A DNA stretch of 64,000 nucleotides from Marisa cornuarietis (GCA_004794655.1 SMMW01000522.1:1550001-1614000); one strand, 5' to 3'; shown: positions 11,239 to 24,800, numbered from the stretch's first letter. Numbers and translations: made by a program. Notes: generated by a model from the letters alone, not told the origin.

Positions 11239-12910
11239 TGATTATTTCACCAGCAAGATATCGGACATTCGATCATCATTAGACTCGGCGTCGGCGCTTG
11301 ACAGCATCTCCTGTGATGTCCTCCCAGGATGTTCCATGACCAAGTTCCTACCAGTCTCTGAGACCGATGTAAAAGCGGTTATCCTAAAAGCTAAAGCAAC
11401 AACCTGCGAGTTAGATCCGATGCCCACGAGCCTTCTGCTCGAGTGCCTAGATACTCTACTTCCTGCCATCACACATATTGTAAATGTCAGCCTGTCGTCA
11501 GGTGTTTTCCCATCTCTGTTCAAGAATGCGGTGGTGAGGCCACTTCTAAAGAAATCCACGCTTGATGTCAATGTGCTAAACAACTACCGCCCAGTCTCCA
11601 ACTTGTCTTTTCTCTCTAAGATCATAGAGAAAATAGTTTTGACACAGCTCTGGGCCTATTTACAAGACCACCATCTTCTTCCACAAGCTCAGTCGGCATA
11701 TAGACCTTTCCACAGCACTGAGACCACTCTTATTAAAGTAACAACAGACATATTATCTGCTCTTGACAGTGGTGATGTTTCTCCATTAACCCTACTGGAC
11801 CTGTCTGCTGCATTTGACACTATAGACCACTCTCTGCTTCTTCACAGACTCCACACCCTCTACGGGATTTCTGGACCTGCCCTCTCATGGTTCAACTCCT
11901 ATCTCACTGATAGGACCCAGACTGTGGTAGTCGATGGTCAGACATCTCGCCCTGCTTCACTTTTCTGTGGCGTTCCCCAAGGCCCAGTCCTGTTCATCCT
12001 GTATGCTAAACCACTTTCATCTTGCATCCGGTCTCACCAGGTGTCTCATCAGTCCTATGCAGATGACACGCAGCTTTACTGTTCTATTCCACTGGCTGAG
12101 TCTCACTCTGCTATTAGCTCTCTAGAAGCTTGTATTAGTGATGTCAAGGGCTGGATGGTGAAAAACAAGCTTAAACTAAATGATGATAAAACGGAAGCCC
12201 TCTTGTGCCATAGAAGAAGACATCAACCTTCACTAGTCAGTCTGCCCAATCACATCAAGGTGGGCGACAGCAACATCACCTTCACGTCATCCGTTAGGAA
12301 TCTGGGATTTATTGTCACCGCAGACATGACCCTTGATAAACATGTTACAGCTGTCTGTCAGTCTGCCTACTATGAGCTCCGTAAGATCAGTGCCATCCGT
12401 CACTTTCTCTCTACACGTGCCACCAACACTCTTGTCTGTGCGTTTGTTCTTTCACGACTTGACTACTGCAACTCCTTGCTGGCAGGCTGCCCCTCATCCC
12501 TCATTCAGAAACTCCAGAGAGTACAGAACTCCGCTGCACGTCTGGTACTTAGAGCAAGGAAACGGGACCATGTCACACCTCTCCTTCGTTTTCTACACTG
12601 GCTACCCGTCCGTTCTCGCATCCAGTACAAACTGTCTGTGCTGTGTTTTAATTTCTTTGCTGGCTCCTGTCCTGACTATTTCTCTGAACTTCTCATCCCT
12701 TACTCTCCGGCCAGACAACTCCGCTCTTCCTCTGACAACCGTACTCTGACTGTTCCTGTCACCAGAACAACAACATATGGTCACAGGACTTTTGGCTACT
12801 GTGCTGCAAAACAATGGAACTCTCTTCCTCTCCATATCCGCCACATTCCTACAATTGAATCCTTCAAATCTGCACTGAAAACGCACCTCTTCCTTGAGCA
12901 CTACTCCTAG
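11217..12910 (+). pseudogene. LINE reverse transcriptase and C-terminal domain
   Basis: The frame is open from about 11217 and has an ATG at 11336. In order it shows the RT fingers (VVRPLLKKSTLDVNVLNNYRPVSNLSF), the LDLSAAFDTIDH motif with the first catalytic Asp, GVPQG, and the catalytic YADDTQLY box. Then come the thumb and a C-terminal domain (SRLDYCNSLLAG, LQRVQNSAARLVL, LHWLPV, WNSLPLHIR, FKSALKTHLF). Between GVPQG and VLFILY about four residues usually present (a short S-V-L-G-type segment) are missing in frame, which may impair activity. The reading frame is otherwise intact, so the insertion is young. The protein would copy element RNA into DNA at a nicked target. Confidence 0.9.
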
Positions 12911-13264
12911 TCCACAATGCTAGTCCTTACCCCCCCCCTTCCCTCTTGCTACTTTACCCATCACTATTTTTCTCTGTTCCTGTTACTTGATGCCTTTTGT
13001 TATCTGTTTTTGTCAGTACTGTCGTTTTCGTTCGTCCCCTGTGTTCTGTATCTACTTAGTCCACGTCTCTTCCCCGTTTTAAGCGCTAAGAGCATACTCT
13101 CTACGAGTGTGAATATGCGCTATAAAAATCTTCACTATTATTATTATTATTATTATTAACCCACTAAATAACAGCGACACTCGACAAACAGTGGATCTGC
13201 TACTGAGCTCCGACCGGCCACACTTGAAGAACTTTAATTGATACTCAGATACTGATGTACTGGG

Positions 13265-14300
13265 AATCTTCTTCTTGAATCCTCTTACCTCCTAGTGGAG
13301 CATAGGGCCTCTACAGTCGTCTTCCACTTTCCGCGGTCTTTGGCGGTCTGCTTTGCTGCCTCCCAGCTCAGGTCTGCTAGTTTGAGTTCTTGCATTAGGT
13401 TGCGTCTCCATGTCTGTCTTGGTCGCCCTTTTTCCTCTTCCCTTGGGGATTCCAGTCCATCGCTTGTCTGGTTATGTTAGAAAGGTCTTTTCGTAAAGTA
13501 TGTCCGACCCATCGCCACTTTCTTTTCTTGATCTGCACTTCCATGGATAGCTGGTTCGTTCTAGACCACAGTGTTTCGTTTGTCACTCTGTCAGACCACC
13601 TAAGGTGGAGGATCTGTCTGAGGCATTTGTTGACGAACGTTAGGATTTTTTGGAAGTAGCCTGGGTCACTCTCCATGTCTCTGAGCCGTACATCAGCACG
13701 GATTTCACGTTGGAATTAAAAAGTCGGATCTTGGTGTTGTTAGAGATAACTGTTGACTTCCAGACTGGGCGGAGGATTGCAAACGTTTGTTGGGCTTTTT
13801 TAATTCTAGCCTGGATGTCCTCGTCCGTGCCTCCGGTCTTGCTGACTACACTACCTAGGTAGACAAACTTGTCTACTTTTTCACAGCATACTCTTCAATG
13901 GTGATGTCCTCTTTTTGTTTGGTATTTACTCGTAGGAGTTTCGTTTTCTCTCGGCTGATTGTTAACCCTACTCTTTGTGATGTCTCTCTCAGTGCTTCCA
14001 TCTTTTCTTGCATGTATTGCAGACGGGAAGACAACAGGGCCAGATCGTCTGCGAAGTCCAGGTCTTCCAGTTTTGTCATCGGTGTCCACTGAATACATTG
14101 CCCTGCACTAGCATAGACTGTTCTAGTAACCCAGTCACGCACAAGCAGGAAAAGTAAGGGGGACAACAAGCAGCCTTGTCTCACACCACACTGGGAATAA
14201 AGTCCTAATAAAAAGACAGGCACGCACATGAATACTGAGTATACCGTCGATTCAAATGGCGTCCGTCTGAAATCAGTCAATTAGTCTGGTGATATTTACG
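13265..14300 (-). mobile_element. RTE-like LINE fragment (reverse transcriptase 3' half)
   Basis: Two open frames on the minus strand are pieces of one RT. Bases 14280-13873 encode CGVRQGCLLSPLLFLLV, then FADDLALLS with the catalytic Asp pair. Bases 13676-13395 encode the C-terminal part (LRQILHLRWSDRVTNETLW, then KWRWVGHTLRK), a signature of RTE-type elements common in invertebrates. The two are offset by a frameshift or short gap around 13700-13870, so the copy is dead. Sequence upstream toward 14504 on the same strand may be further decayed element, but I cannot recognise it. Nothing of the endonuclease is visible. Confidence 0.75.
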
Positions 14301-14869
14301 ATTTGGCTATGGGCCATATCGTTCTCTCCACAGACCTTCATAATGTAGGTCTGTGGCTCCCTCGGTCTCTCGGGACGGTCCGGTTATCGCTTGTCCCTTC
14401 GCTTTACAGGCTTGATGGGGCCAGCTTTCCTCATTTTTGTTTTTCTGCTTGGATTTGTTGCGTCTGTTGTACCCATCTGCACTTTTTGATGACGTCATTG
14501 GCATTGTACTGGACTGTTTATTTGCATGTGACCTTTTTTTCCCTTTCCTGATATCAACTCTCTCATGAGTCTCATCGTCTTTAGTCTTCTGGGACTACCA
14601 CCATCACAGTTTTGTGCAAGTCTTCCCTGCGACAGAGTTTACATCAGTACCAAACAGTCATGTGCTTCAACATTTTACTGCAATTTCTGCTTTGTAATCA
14701 TCTGGACATTCTCCTGACGATTTGATATACGTTTCTATTCTGTTCTGCTCTAGTCCAATGACTTCCCGATCTACAGATCTGTCTCGTCGACATCTTGGTC
14801 TATGAATGCCATCCGGCAGAAGAACGACAAGACATTCCCATTAACTTCACCGAGAGAGCCAGTACAGGA

Positions 14870-14981
14870 ACTTTAATTTGTCTTGTGTTTTTGTGTTCGT
14901 AACGAGGGGAGAACCCGGCATTGGCTGAGATACCGAGCTATATATAAAAGCTTACATTATTATTATTATTGTTGTTGTTGC

Positions 14982-15015
<34 letters not shown>

Positions 15016-15016
15016 G
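14870..15016 (+). repeat. Retroelement 3' tail with (ATT)n(GTT)n microsatellite
   Basis: The segment GATACCGAGCTATATATAAAAGC followed by ATT and then GTT repeats (14955-15016) resembles the tandem-repeat 3' end of CR1/L2-like LINEs or SINEs that use them. The preceding bases (14510-14870) show nothing I can assign. Confidence 0.5.
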
Positions 15017-15140
15017 GGTTCAGATCTCGTCTCGGGATCGCTGTTCTTTCTCTGCATGTGGTATCTGTTTACCGGACTGCATGGCTGGTTTGCCTTAGAT
15101 GGTGGATCAGCATAAATAAGCACTAATTTCTCCTCTCCTA
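15016..15140 (+). mobile_element. SINE body fragment (family A, plus strand)
   Basis: The segment begins GGGTTCAGATCTCGTCTCGGG, a B-box-like start, then GCTGTTCTTTCTCTGCATGTGG. The same string recurs in reverse complement near 30180-30300, and parts of it near 22870-22920. The 5' A-box region is absent here; the GTT microsatellite abuts directly. Confidence 0.6.
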
Positions 15141-18100
15141 CCTGCCTGCCTCTCTCTCTTTCTCATCATAGAATGATGAAGATGCTAATGATTGCGATTA
15201 TTTTTTGTGGGTTTTTTTTTTTGTTGCTCGCTTACCGTTTGAAGTCAATAATTTTTAGTTTGAAAAGTCGAGTTAGAGTTTCTCTCCCCCCCCTCCTTCT
15301 CTTTCTCTGTCTCTGTCACACTCTGTTATTAAAATAGTATTCATCGGTATGAACAGACATCGATCTAATGAAATTTTAAGTATCACATTTCTACAGTCCT
15401 TTTCGACCACATAAGCTATTCTTCTGGCCTGTTAGGTTAATAATCCCTCGGGGCGTTGTACCCGTACGAGCGCGCTGGTACCAGAAAGTGTCAGGAAGGG
15501 TCATTGCCCTCACACTGCATGACGTAATAGGCCAGCGGCTGGTGGAAGCTCTTGTATGCGCTCTCATGCACGATCAGTGGGCACTGATCTGTACTCGCGT
15601 GTTTTCAGTTCTCAGTGAAATTCTGCCAACTTCTGTAAAAGATGGAAAAGAATAAATTGGAAAGAATGAAACCAGCTTTCTTCTGCTCACAGGGCTGAAA
15701 TAAAAGAAATCCAGAAAAAAATGTCAAAAACCGATCGATGTCTTTCCCAGGATGCAGAAAAAATTAGATATTGTTCCCTTTATTTCCCTCGTCTGTAAAA
15801 TATCAGAAGAAGTCAATTATACAAGAACTGGATGAATAATAGACATAATATCTTAAATGGTTTGATTTTTGTCAAAAATCTGTGTGGATACGTATTTCTT
15901 TAGATTACGAAACGAATGGCCGGTAGGAAGACATGTACGGTCTTTGAAAAAGAAGATGCGGGATGTCAGAAAGCAATAAAAAGGCTGAAAGATGGTCTTC
16001 ATTTTTCATCACACGAGCAATAAAAGAATTTCCAACGAAGTGACTTGCTTAATGAAACATCACAACAGCTATACAAATTAAACATATACTATACACATTT
16101 GGGTATTTACTCTAAGACCGTTTTTGTATAAGTGGACAAAATATGAACGTTTAATCAAGTTTGGCAAAGATTTTGCTTGACAGTTATGTATAAAAACTTT
16201 TCCAAATATTCGTCCATAGATGTGAATATATCGTATACCCCCAAAACTCAGGAAGTGCGTGTAGTAACAAAGGTTATTTTAGCTAGTTAATTTAAAGACC
16301 TAATGTGTGGACTGCTGCGTTAAAAGAAAATGAGAGCATTTTCAGCCATAATGGGCAGAACAGAAAATTATTCAAAATATAGCGTCAACAATCAAACTTC
16401 ATTGCCTTGTTGTAGTGGTCTATTTATTACTCTTATGCCTCTTTGCCTTACCTTCCTTGCTATTCAGGCTAATTACAGGCGGTACTGTGAACCTAATCTC
16501 TTAACTTTTTTCTTCCGGTGTCTTTCGTAGCACCACCTACCATTGTACACATATGAACCTTCTAACACAATATATATGTGATACAAGCTAGATCATGAAG
16601 GAAATTATTTTGCAGCTACTTCCTTAATTTCAATCATTGCCAAATAATAAAACCACAAAATTAAACGCAAACAAACAAAACAAAACTACACACTTTTAAA
16701 AGTGGGAAATGTCTCAAATAATAAAGGGAGATTTCTGCCATGTGTCCTGATTTCCTTTTGTTGTATTTGAAGTGTGTTCGTGGAGACTGCCAAGTATTAA
16801 TTAAATTAGCGTCCGTGTGCTGTATCCTCATCTGTCTTTGAGCGACTGTGTCTGCAGTTGGTCGGTCTGATCCACGCCCACTGGTGTAGCCCTCCGGAGT
16901 CACGCGATTTACTTGCGCGAGAAGCGCGTGACCCCTCCTTATATTAAAGACTTACCCGACTGCAAAATCATTTTCCAGTGAGTGGGTTTAAATCATCGCG
17001 AGATACAAACTCCTAAAATCTGAGCGAAAAACTGTTCCGTTCGCGAGATAACACATGACAATTCTTACCTGGGTTTTGAAAAAAACAATAGTTAAGACAT
17101 GCAAAAACAAAATATGATCCCTGGTTGCAGCCCTCAATGGAGTCGGTAGTGAGAAGACTGTCAATTTACGACATAGGTCTTCTTAAAATTCAAATTCACA
17201 GCACTTTGGAATAACGAACTAATGACAGTAAACGCTTTTATGTTTGCCACAAGCTTCCCTTTTGCTCTGGAAGTATGTCGATATAGTGACATCCCCATGC
17301 ACAAAAAGGGTCAACAACACAGTGGTCAGATTGTACATGGACATGCCTACGCCTTCAAGGCTACAACCAAAAGCAGCAGCATGAACTATATGTTAACTGG
17401 GCGTATCTGTGTTCAAACGTGACATTACGAGTTTCACCTCTTTGTGCATGTGGATATTTGTAGACGTGTACCTTGAGAACGTAAAGGGAGTATTTATTCA
17501 GATTTGAGGAAATAGTACGTTGCGCTGAGCTTTAGCCAGCCAATAGAAAACAAATTGTACCCAACTAGACCTTTAAGACTCTGTAGTACTGTTTAGCGGC
17601 TTGGCAGTAAATTTTCCAGCTCGTGTATTTTTTTTGTCCCTTTCCATGCATCTGCATGATCATATAAAAGGCTTCGGGCTCGAGGTCTGATATACAAGCC
17701 CACGTTATCAGGTAAGAGGAAAAAATAGAAAAAACGTTTAGCATCTGGCTTATGGCTTCTGGAATTCTACTTTTGCCGAGTGGAGATTTTATAGCGTTCT
17801 TTTTCATCCAGAATAATGCTAGTATTGTGTTCATTCAATAATCATTACTATTCTCTTTAGCACAAACACTTTCAATGAGTTACCTCTTAAAAGGGCTCCT
17901 CAGCAAGAAAGTTTGGTGGTTCAACAAATTCCTTGGTAACCTGGTACGTGGTTAATTTTTCGCAACAACTCCATCCTTTTTCAGATCAGCACCAAGCCTT
18001 GTTTAAAGTCTATAACCTGGGCTCAACAAGAACTTCACGAATACTAAATCGATGTCCAGCAAATTTAACCCCGAATCGCAGGAGCATTTAAACTCCATTT

Positions 18101-18280
18101 ACGCGGTATGGATGAACAGACGTGATCAAGCCAAGTGTGGCGAGGTATAGTTCATTACTAGAAAGTGAAAAAATCATGATTGTTGGGTACAATTGTCGCT
18201 GGAATATATCTAAATCGTGTGTTTGCCGTTCAGAGATAGAATGAGTTGACTGTATCTTGCACACAGGCACCCAGGACTGT
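15141..18280. other. Intergenic, no gene recognised
   Basis: I found no exon chain, structural RNA or clear repeat in this 3.1-kb stretch. Short open frames lack family resemblance. It is AT-rich and lies upstream of the DEG/ENaC gene, so it may hold promoter sequence or a non-coding first exon that I cannot define. Confidence 0.4.
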
Positions 18281-18310
18281 TTTGTGAATATGCGCTTTAA
18301 AAATCTTCAC

Positions 18311-18376
<66 letters not shown>
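18281..18376 (+). mobile_element. Severely 5'-truncated LINE copy (3' tail only)
   Basis: GTGAATATGCGCTTTAAAAATCTTCAC followed by a long (ATT)n tract is almost identical to the last 50 bases of the young LINE (about 13108-13157). Only the 3' end is present, as expected for abortive target-primed reverse transcription. The ATT tract spans about 67 bases. Confidence 0.8.
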
Positions 18377-18378
<2 letters not shown>

Positions 18379-18891
18379 CTAATCTCGAAGGGAAACTTTC
18401 GGCAGAAAACGAAGATTGTGGCTTCTTGCGCGCCATACATGTACATTAAGCTCTCTTAGATGATCATTTTCCAACCACTAAAACACAGAAAACAGATTTT
18501 ACTTCAAATGTTTATGTCATCCTTGAAATGAATATATACCTGAAACATTATTATATCCAAGCGTTATATACATATTATACAAACTTGATTAATCGTCCCA
18601 AATTTGTAGATCGACATTTCTACATCAGAGCAAGTCGGAGGTCTACATTGCCGTGGATTTCATAATATTCTCAGGCTTTGACATGTCTGAAAGTGTCAGA
18701 AATCTGCTGTGTCCAAAAAGATGTGTTCCCCACAAACCATCACCAGACCTAAACACAACAGAATAATTGTTATTGTCATTTGACAGACTTCTGCCGGTAG
18801 AGAAAATGACAGAAAATGTGATGGATGGTCCTCCGAGGCAGTAACCGAAGGCAGTGATGACAGAATCAAAGTGAAACACCTTTTAGCCTAC

Positions 18892-21800
18892 ATGGCTGAA
18901 ACATCTGTCTTCCACGGAGTAGGAAAAATCTACGGGGCAAATAGCTGGTTGAGTAAGGTACAGATTTTCTGATATGTTTGGTACCCAAGGTTCCGTCCGT
19001 AGATATTTGTGAAAGTGCGTCGAAAGCTTTCTTTTTACCATTTCAGTCTTTCTGACAATATTGCCACAACGCAATAATATTTCTGAAACTCATGTACATT
19101 GGAATTATAAGAGAAAAAAGACATGAATCAGCAAGACGACGGAGTAAATGTAGGAGATGAATATATCCATACTTTAAAACTATAGTATCTGAACATAAAG
19201 GTGTTTGTTTTCTATTTATTATTTTTATTTTGTTGACAGACACTCTGGATAATGCTGTTTATTACTGCTACCGTAATGCTGTTAATACAACTGAAGGGAC
19301 TTTTTCAGGTGAGATAGACGTGAACGGTATAGAAACTTGAGAAACGATTTGCTGGTTTGTTGAAGCCGTTTGCCATTTTGAAAAAGTCACTTAGATTTTT
19401 GTAAAAGAGGTGAAATATACCCTTCAGTTTCAGCTGTATTGATCAAATCGTCTAAAATATTTGTTTCCTGTTAAAAAATCTTCAAAAATGTTTTTATACC
19501 AGGCTTAGACCTTTCTGCAGATTACAATTTATTTATGGGTGTGGGTGTGAATATTGATATGGTACCACACAGCAAACAGTTTTACTCGCCTTGTTTTTCT
19601 TTCTCTTAAACTATTATCAAGACAGTCGCTATCGTTATATTATTTTGACATTGACTAATTTCATTAGATGCTTCTATTCTAATCCCTAACACATCATAAG
19701 CAGAGATTGAAATGTTTCACATCACTTTCGTTCATCGAATGTATCAGCTTATCACAAATTGGGAATCACAGCAAAGCTGAAATAATATTTTAGTCCAGGT
19801 ATTACCCATGATTTTCTTTTTTAAACTTAACAATTTCGCTTCAGGAATTCTTCAGTCGACCTGTCGCAACGGAGGTGAAATTAGGATTTAGTCCCCTCGC
19901 CCTTCCCGCCGTCACCATCTGTAATGAGAACGCTGTACGTGTGACACACTCTACCTCCTTCTCCTGCAACACCTTGAAGGCCCTGGGTCTCCTACACATC
20001 GATCCGGTGAGAAGACATTTAAATGTTAGAATCTAGCATAGTAACACGTGGAAATTGCAATTTCAAGGTTTATACTCGCATGAAACAGCTGTCTGAATTA
20101 ACCGATCGGAATTAATTATTGCGAAATGTAAAGCATCAACATCACGGAAACAGCAACGAGCAAAGCACTCGGAAAATTATTATTAATGATGATAACGACG
20201 GGGGCGGGGATAGGAATGTGAGTGAGTGAGTGAGTGAGTGAGTGAGTGAGTGAGTGAGTGAGTGAGTGAGTGAGTGAGTGAGTGAGTGAGTGAGTGAGTG
20301 AGTGAGTGAGTGAGTGAGTGAGTGAAATGTGGTGGGACTGTGGTGGTAAGAATGGAACTGATAAAAAAGAAAATTTAGTGCAGTTAACCGTGGAAGAAAT
20401 GGAAGCACTGAGATGTTTTTTGTGTTTTCAGAACAAGATGTGTGTAGGAGAAGAAGAAAGCACCGACTACCTCGAGAATACGTTGCTATGCAACGAAGAG
20501 TACTGCAGAGTTCAGCTGGACAACAGTGTGGCCGAATTCCTGCAGCGCCGAGAACTAATACTCAATGCCTTGAAAAAGGAAAAAAGGTACAGGTATTGTA
20601 GACAGTCAGGTCATAGGGGTCCCGTGCATTCTGTCGATGCCAGCGGAATGTATCTTACATAGTTCTGTCAATCACAGTCATTTCAGCTTTCTTCACAACA
20701 TTTTCACAACTTCGTTAGTTTGTTTTTTTTATTAGTGGCCAATGCTTTAAATATTGCATTGTTCATCTTTTTTTATAATAATTTCCTGTTATGAATAATA
20801 AGTAGAGATTTTTCTTGACTGAAAGAGCGAGAAAGAATATATAAATGCTACAAACCTTTTCAAGGTAAATTTTCTTGTAAATATGTGGAAATATAGCTTA
20901 GTACACTATTTTCACCATTGCTTCTATTTTCATTGTATGCCCTTTATTATTGCAGTCTTGTAGTTTAGCAAACTTTCCCCATCATTTAAAGACATAGAAA
21001 GCACACTGATCTACTTATATCTTTCTATAGTCGTAAAAAGGAATTTTATTGTCTTTACCACAGTATCTCTCTTCCTTCCTTCCTTCCTTCCTTCTCAATC
21101 TCTTTTTCTTTTCTCTATCTTTCCTCCTTCTCTCTATCTGCGTGTGCGTGCGTGCGTGCGTGCGCGTGCTTAAGTGATTGTGAAGTTTTTTACTGTTTTT
21201 TCCCGCAGGGAAACACGTATCGCTGCCGGTCATCAGATTAAAGATATGCTCATCAGCTGCTCCATACTGGGACACAAGTGTACTTACTTGTAAGATCAAC
21301 TGCCATACATACCATTTACAAGTGTTTATCCCGCCCCCCCCCCCCATCACACGAACTAGTTTTAATATTTCATACTGTATTTCTTGGAATAGTGCTGACA
21401 ATAACATTTTTAAGCCTTCACCGCCTATCGCTAGTTTTCAAAGGGAAATTGTGCATACGCATTGTATAAATTTATTTCTGATAAAACAAATTTTTAGATA
21501 AATAATTATCTATGCTTAGTACTAAATATAATATACGAGCTCAACAACTCTCTTAAGTGAAAGACCCGTCTCAATAAACAATAGCTAAATTTATTATGGA
21601 CGTCGGTAATCAAGATGAGACAGTAATCTTTATCACTCTTACCACACACTGTGTATACCAGTAATCAGCAATTTGAAGTAATTAGTTGCAGTGTGCATAC
21701 AACATACTGTACATACTTGATGGCGACAATGAACCTGTTTGTATATATAGTGTCTCAACAATGCATAGTTCATTGCTTAATCGTGTTTATCATGCAGAGA

Positions 21801-24800
21801 AAAGTGTTTGCTGTGTATACGGTACTCAGCTTAGTTTTCGAAAATCATGCACGAAGCGCCATTTTTGTTGTTGCCGATGAGTTGAGCAGCTCACTGCTTT
21901 ATCACGACTTCGCCTGTTATCATGCTGTCTATTGACTTCGGCATGTAGAGATGACCTATACTTGAAGCAAACGTAGACACATTAGACCACCATGTTTATC
22001 GCATAGTTTTGAGAGAATGGAGTTCAAAGATGGTATCTGATAATTTTATGATATCATACGCCATGCTAAAGCTTCTTTATAGAGCACTGAAACCCACTCT
22101 GTAGCACTGACTGTGAGGCAGACCATAATCGTATATGACAAAAATAATGCGAAAAATCCGGGCAGTCACTGGCAATCACCAGAAGCACCAAATGAAATTT
22201 TTATTTCAATTTTCAGGAATTTCACACATACTCTGTCGTCTGGCTATGGAAATTGCTTTACTATATCATCTCCAGGATTAAAGGCTAACAGAAGCGGACC
22301 AGTGCATAGTAGGACGACTTTTTCTTGGAATACGTCTTATTTTTCTTTTTGAATGGAATATTTTTTCTAAAAAGAAGCTTTAAAATATCATGTCGATACC
22401 TCTTCAGTCACTTCTCTTCCGCTCTTTTATCTGTCTTTGTCATTTCATCCATCTTTTCTGATCCTCATTGTTTTTTCCTTTCTTAAACCAAACGGAATCA
22501 AAATTTCACAAATCAGTATTGCCTGTTAAAGTGATATTGCCCAAAGGGCATGCTTAAAGAGAACACAGGTTGGCTATGTCATAGCTTGTGTTTAAGGGCC
22601 TTTTAAAAGGACTATTGGGATGTAAAATTGCTTTCTCATGACTGGGTAACGCTTTGTGCAAGATACTATTTCCACCAATCTGGTTGAATACTCAACACTT
22701 CCTACGTGCCTACGAACATCACAATGCACAGAAGGAGGCCAACAGCCTGGGCCTCAGGACTGAACAGGGAGACGTCTACATTGTGAAGGCTTCCCGCAAT
22801 GGAAAGCTCGGATTGTACATTACCTGGGCGCACTTGCGTACAAACCTGACGTCACAACTTTGAGACAGAACAGCATGACTGCGACGAGAACTGAACCCGG
22901 GACTCCCTGTACTTCACTGTACTGAGTTTGTTTAAAAAATGTGTCCACGGTGTAGCTGTTTATTAAGAGAACCCTTCAAGGGAAACTAATTTTACTTAGT
23001 TTTGCGTAAATCTGCAAACACTTCTTTTTCCAAGCGCAATTTCTTTTGAATTGACTGTACTCCATTGTTTAGTCATACAGATATATGTGCATACATTTTT
23101 TAAAATCAGTCTTCGCTTCTATAAAGGCCTGCATTTGATTCTCAACCTGGAGACGGAAGAATTTTTGGAGTCGCATAAGACCGCCTACGGCCTTCGCGTG
23201 GTGTTGCATGAGCGGCGCACCCGCCCCTTTCCTACCAGCGAGGGTTTCACGGTGGCATCTGGCGAAGAGACCAGCATTGGACTTCGGCTGGTCAGTGCCA
23301 TGAACAGCGATGAAGAGAAAGAGAGTGGACAACGAGTCTTGGACGAGTCTGGGCATGTCGGAGAGAGAGAGAGAGAGCAAGGAAAAAGAGAAGGGCGAGC
23401 GAATGAAGGACAGACAGGAGGAGGATGAGAAAAAAAAGAAGAAAAAAAAGAGAGAAGCGAAGAAGATTAAGAGAGAGAGAAAGAACCGTGTGAAAGAAGT
23501 AAAGGAGAAAAGGCGAGAGAGGGGTTACATAGAAGGCGATAGAGACAGACTGAGAAAGGGGGGGGGGGAGAGAGAGAGTAAGGAGATATAGACCAGAAAT
23601 AAGGGGAGAGAAGCAAAGAAGAAGGATTGGAAGCGGAGGGTTGTGAGAGTGATAGAGACTGTAATACTTTCAAGGAGAGACTATACATGAATCAGAGTGT
23701 GTGAATGAGACTCAGTATCCATGGGGAGTGGAATAATTTGCTCAGTTATGTCGATGCGCTGCTTTTCTACGGTCCGGTACGAAGTTTACATGTGACAAGC
23801 ATGTGTAATGGTTTACAAGAATGGTTCTCTCGCTGGTACAGTTGATCAAAACACTGTTATCTCTTAACATGCAGACGCAGGTACGCAGACTGGGGGGAGT
23901 GTACGGCGACTGTAAAGAAGATAGCAACTTGGAGCTCATGACTGGTTACAAGTACACCATCAGGGTAAGTTTTCTTCTGATTGTCTCTAAGTATTGTTCT
24001 TGTCTGGCGAATCTTTCGCCCATAAGGTGACTGACGCTGTGACAATCATCTGCAATGTAATTAGAAAGTTCTCCGGCCTATCATTGTTGACATCAGTGTG
24101 TGCTTTGTGCTGATTAAATTGTTCCAGCACTGCAGAGAGGAGTGCCTACAAACTCTGATACACGACAGATGCCGATGTCTGAAATTTATGGAGGATTATG
24201 ACACACATCTCTTGGAAAATTCGACCAGAGATGACCACAGGCAATGCAAAAAAGCAGGTAAAAAATACTGAAAAACTAGGCGTTCAAATTTTTTAATCTG
24301 ACGGTTAAGTGTTCTGTGTTATAAGTAAAGTGTGATTTTCATCAGTGATTCTATTGGTCAATAGAACTATGCTTGATATTAACGTTTACAACCAGAAAGT
24401 TTCTTTTTTCATGTTTACTGCTGGTGGAAAGTGCAACATCTTCACTCTTTAAGGACATAGAGAGATATGTCATTCTCTTAGGAAGTAGGAGGGATTATCA
24501 CATGTTCTGGCTTTCTAAGTTCTGCTCGAAAGGCCTGCCTCAGGCGAAAAATTTAGTCCCACAAACAGCGACAGTTAATAAAACAAGACAATAGCTGCTT
24601 AAGGGCCAAGGATAATTGACTCAAAACGAATATTTGTTTCAGTGCTAATAAGGAATTTGTTTCAATGCCAATCATTGCAAATAGGGAATTTGTTTCAATT
24701 CTGATTATTGCAAATCATAAATTAGTTTAAATGCTCATCATTGGAAATAAAGAATTTGTCAATCATTGCAGATCGGGAATGTGTGTGGGCGGCCGAGGAG

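Larger units (their letters stand above)
9400..13157 (+). mobile_element. CR1/L2-group LINE with 5' inversion, flanked by 13-bp TSD
   Basis: This is a near-complete non-LTR retrotransposon. AACCCACTAAATA occurs at 9387-9399 and again at 13158-13170, so the whole interval entered as one insertion. The right part (about 10275-13157) is on the plus strand and encodes the endonuclease C-terminus, reverse transcriptase and C-terminal domain. It ends in an ATT-repeat tail. The left part (9400 to about 10274) is reverse-complemented and encodes the endonuclease N-terminus. Its coding end lies at the outer left border, the arrangement produced by twin priming. The clade is judged from the RT and the conserved C-terminal block (LDYCNSLLAG, LHWLPV); L2, CR1, Crack or Daphne cannot be separated by eye. 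Confidence 0.9.

Noticed and set aside
22654..22863. Open frame of 69 codons as an exon of the channel
   Set aside because: Channel exons 6 and 7 join directly in phase with the expected SGPVHS-LHLILNLE order, and this frame carries no family motif; it overlaps SINE-like sequence.
23310..23591. Charged Lys/Glu/Arg-rich open frame
   Set aside because: It is a translation of the polypurine tract with no splice context.
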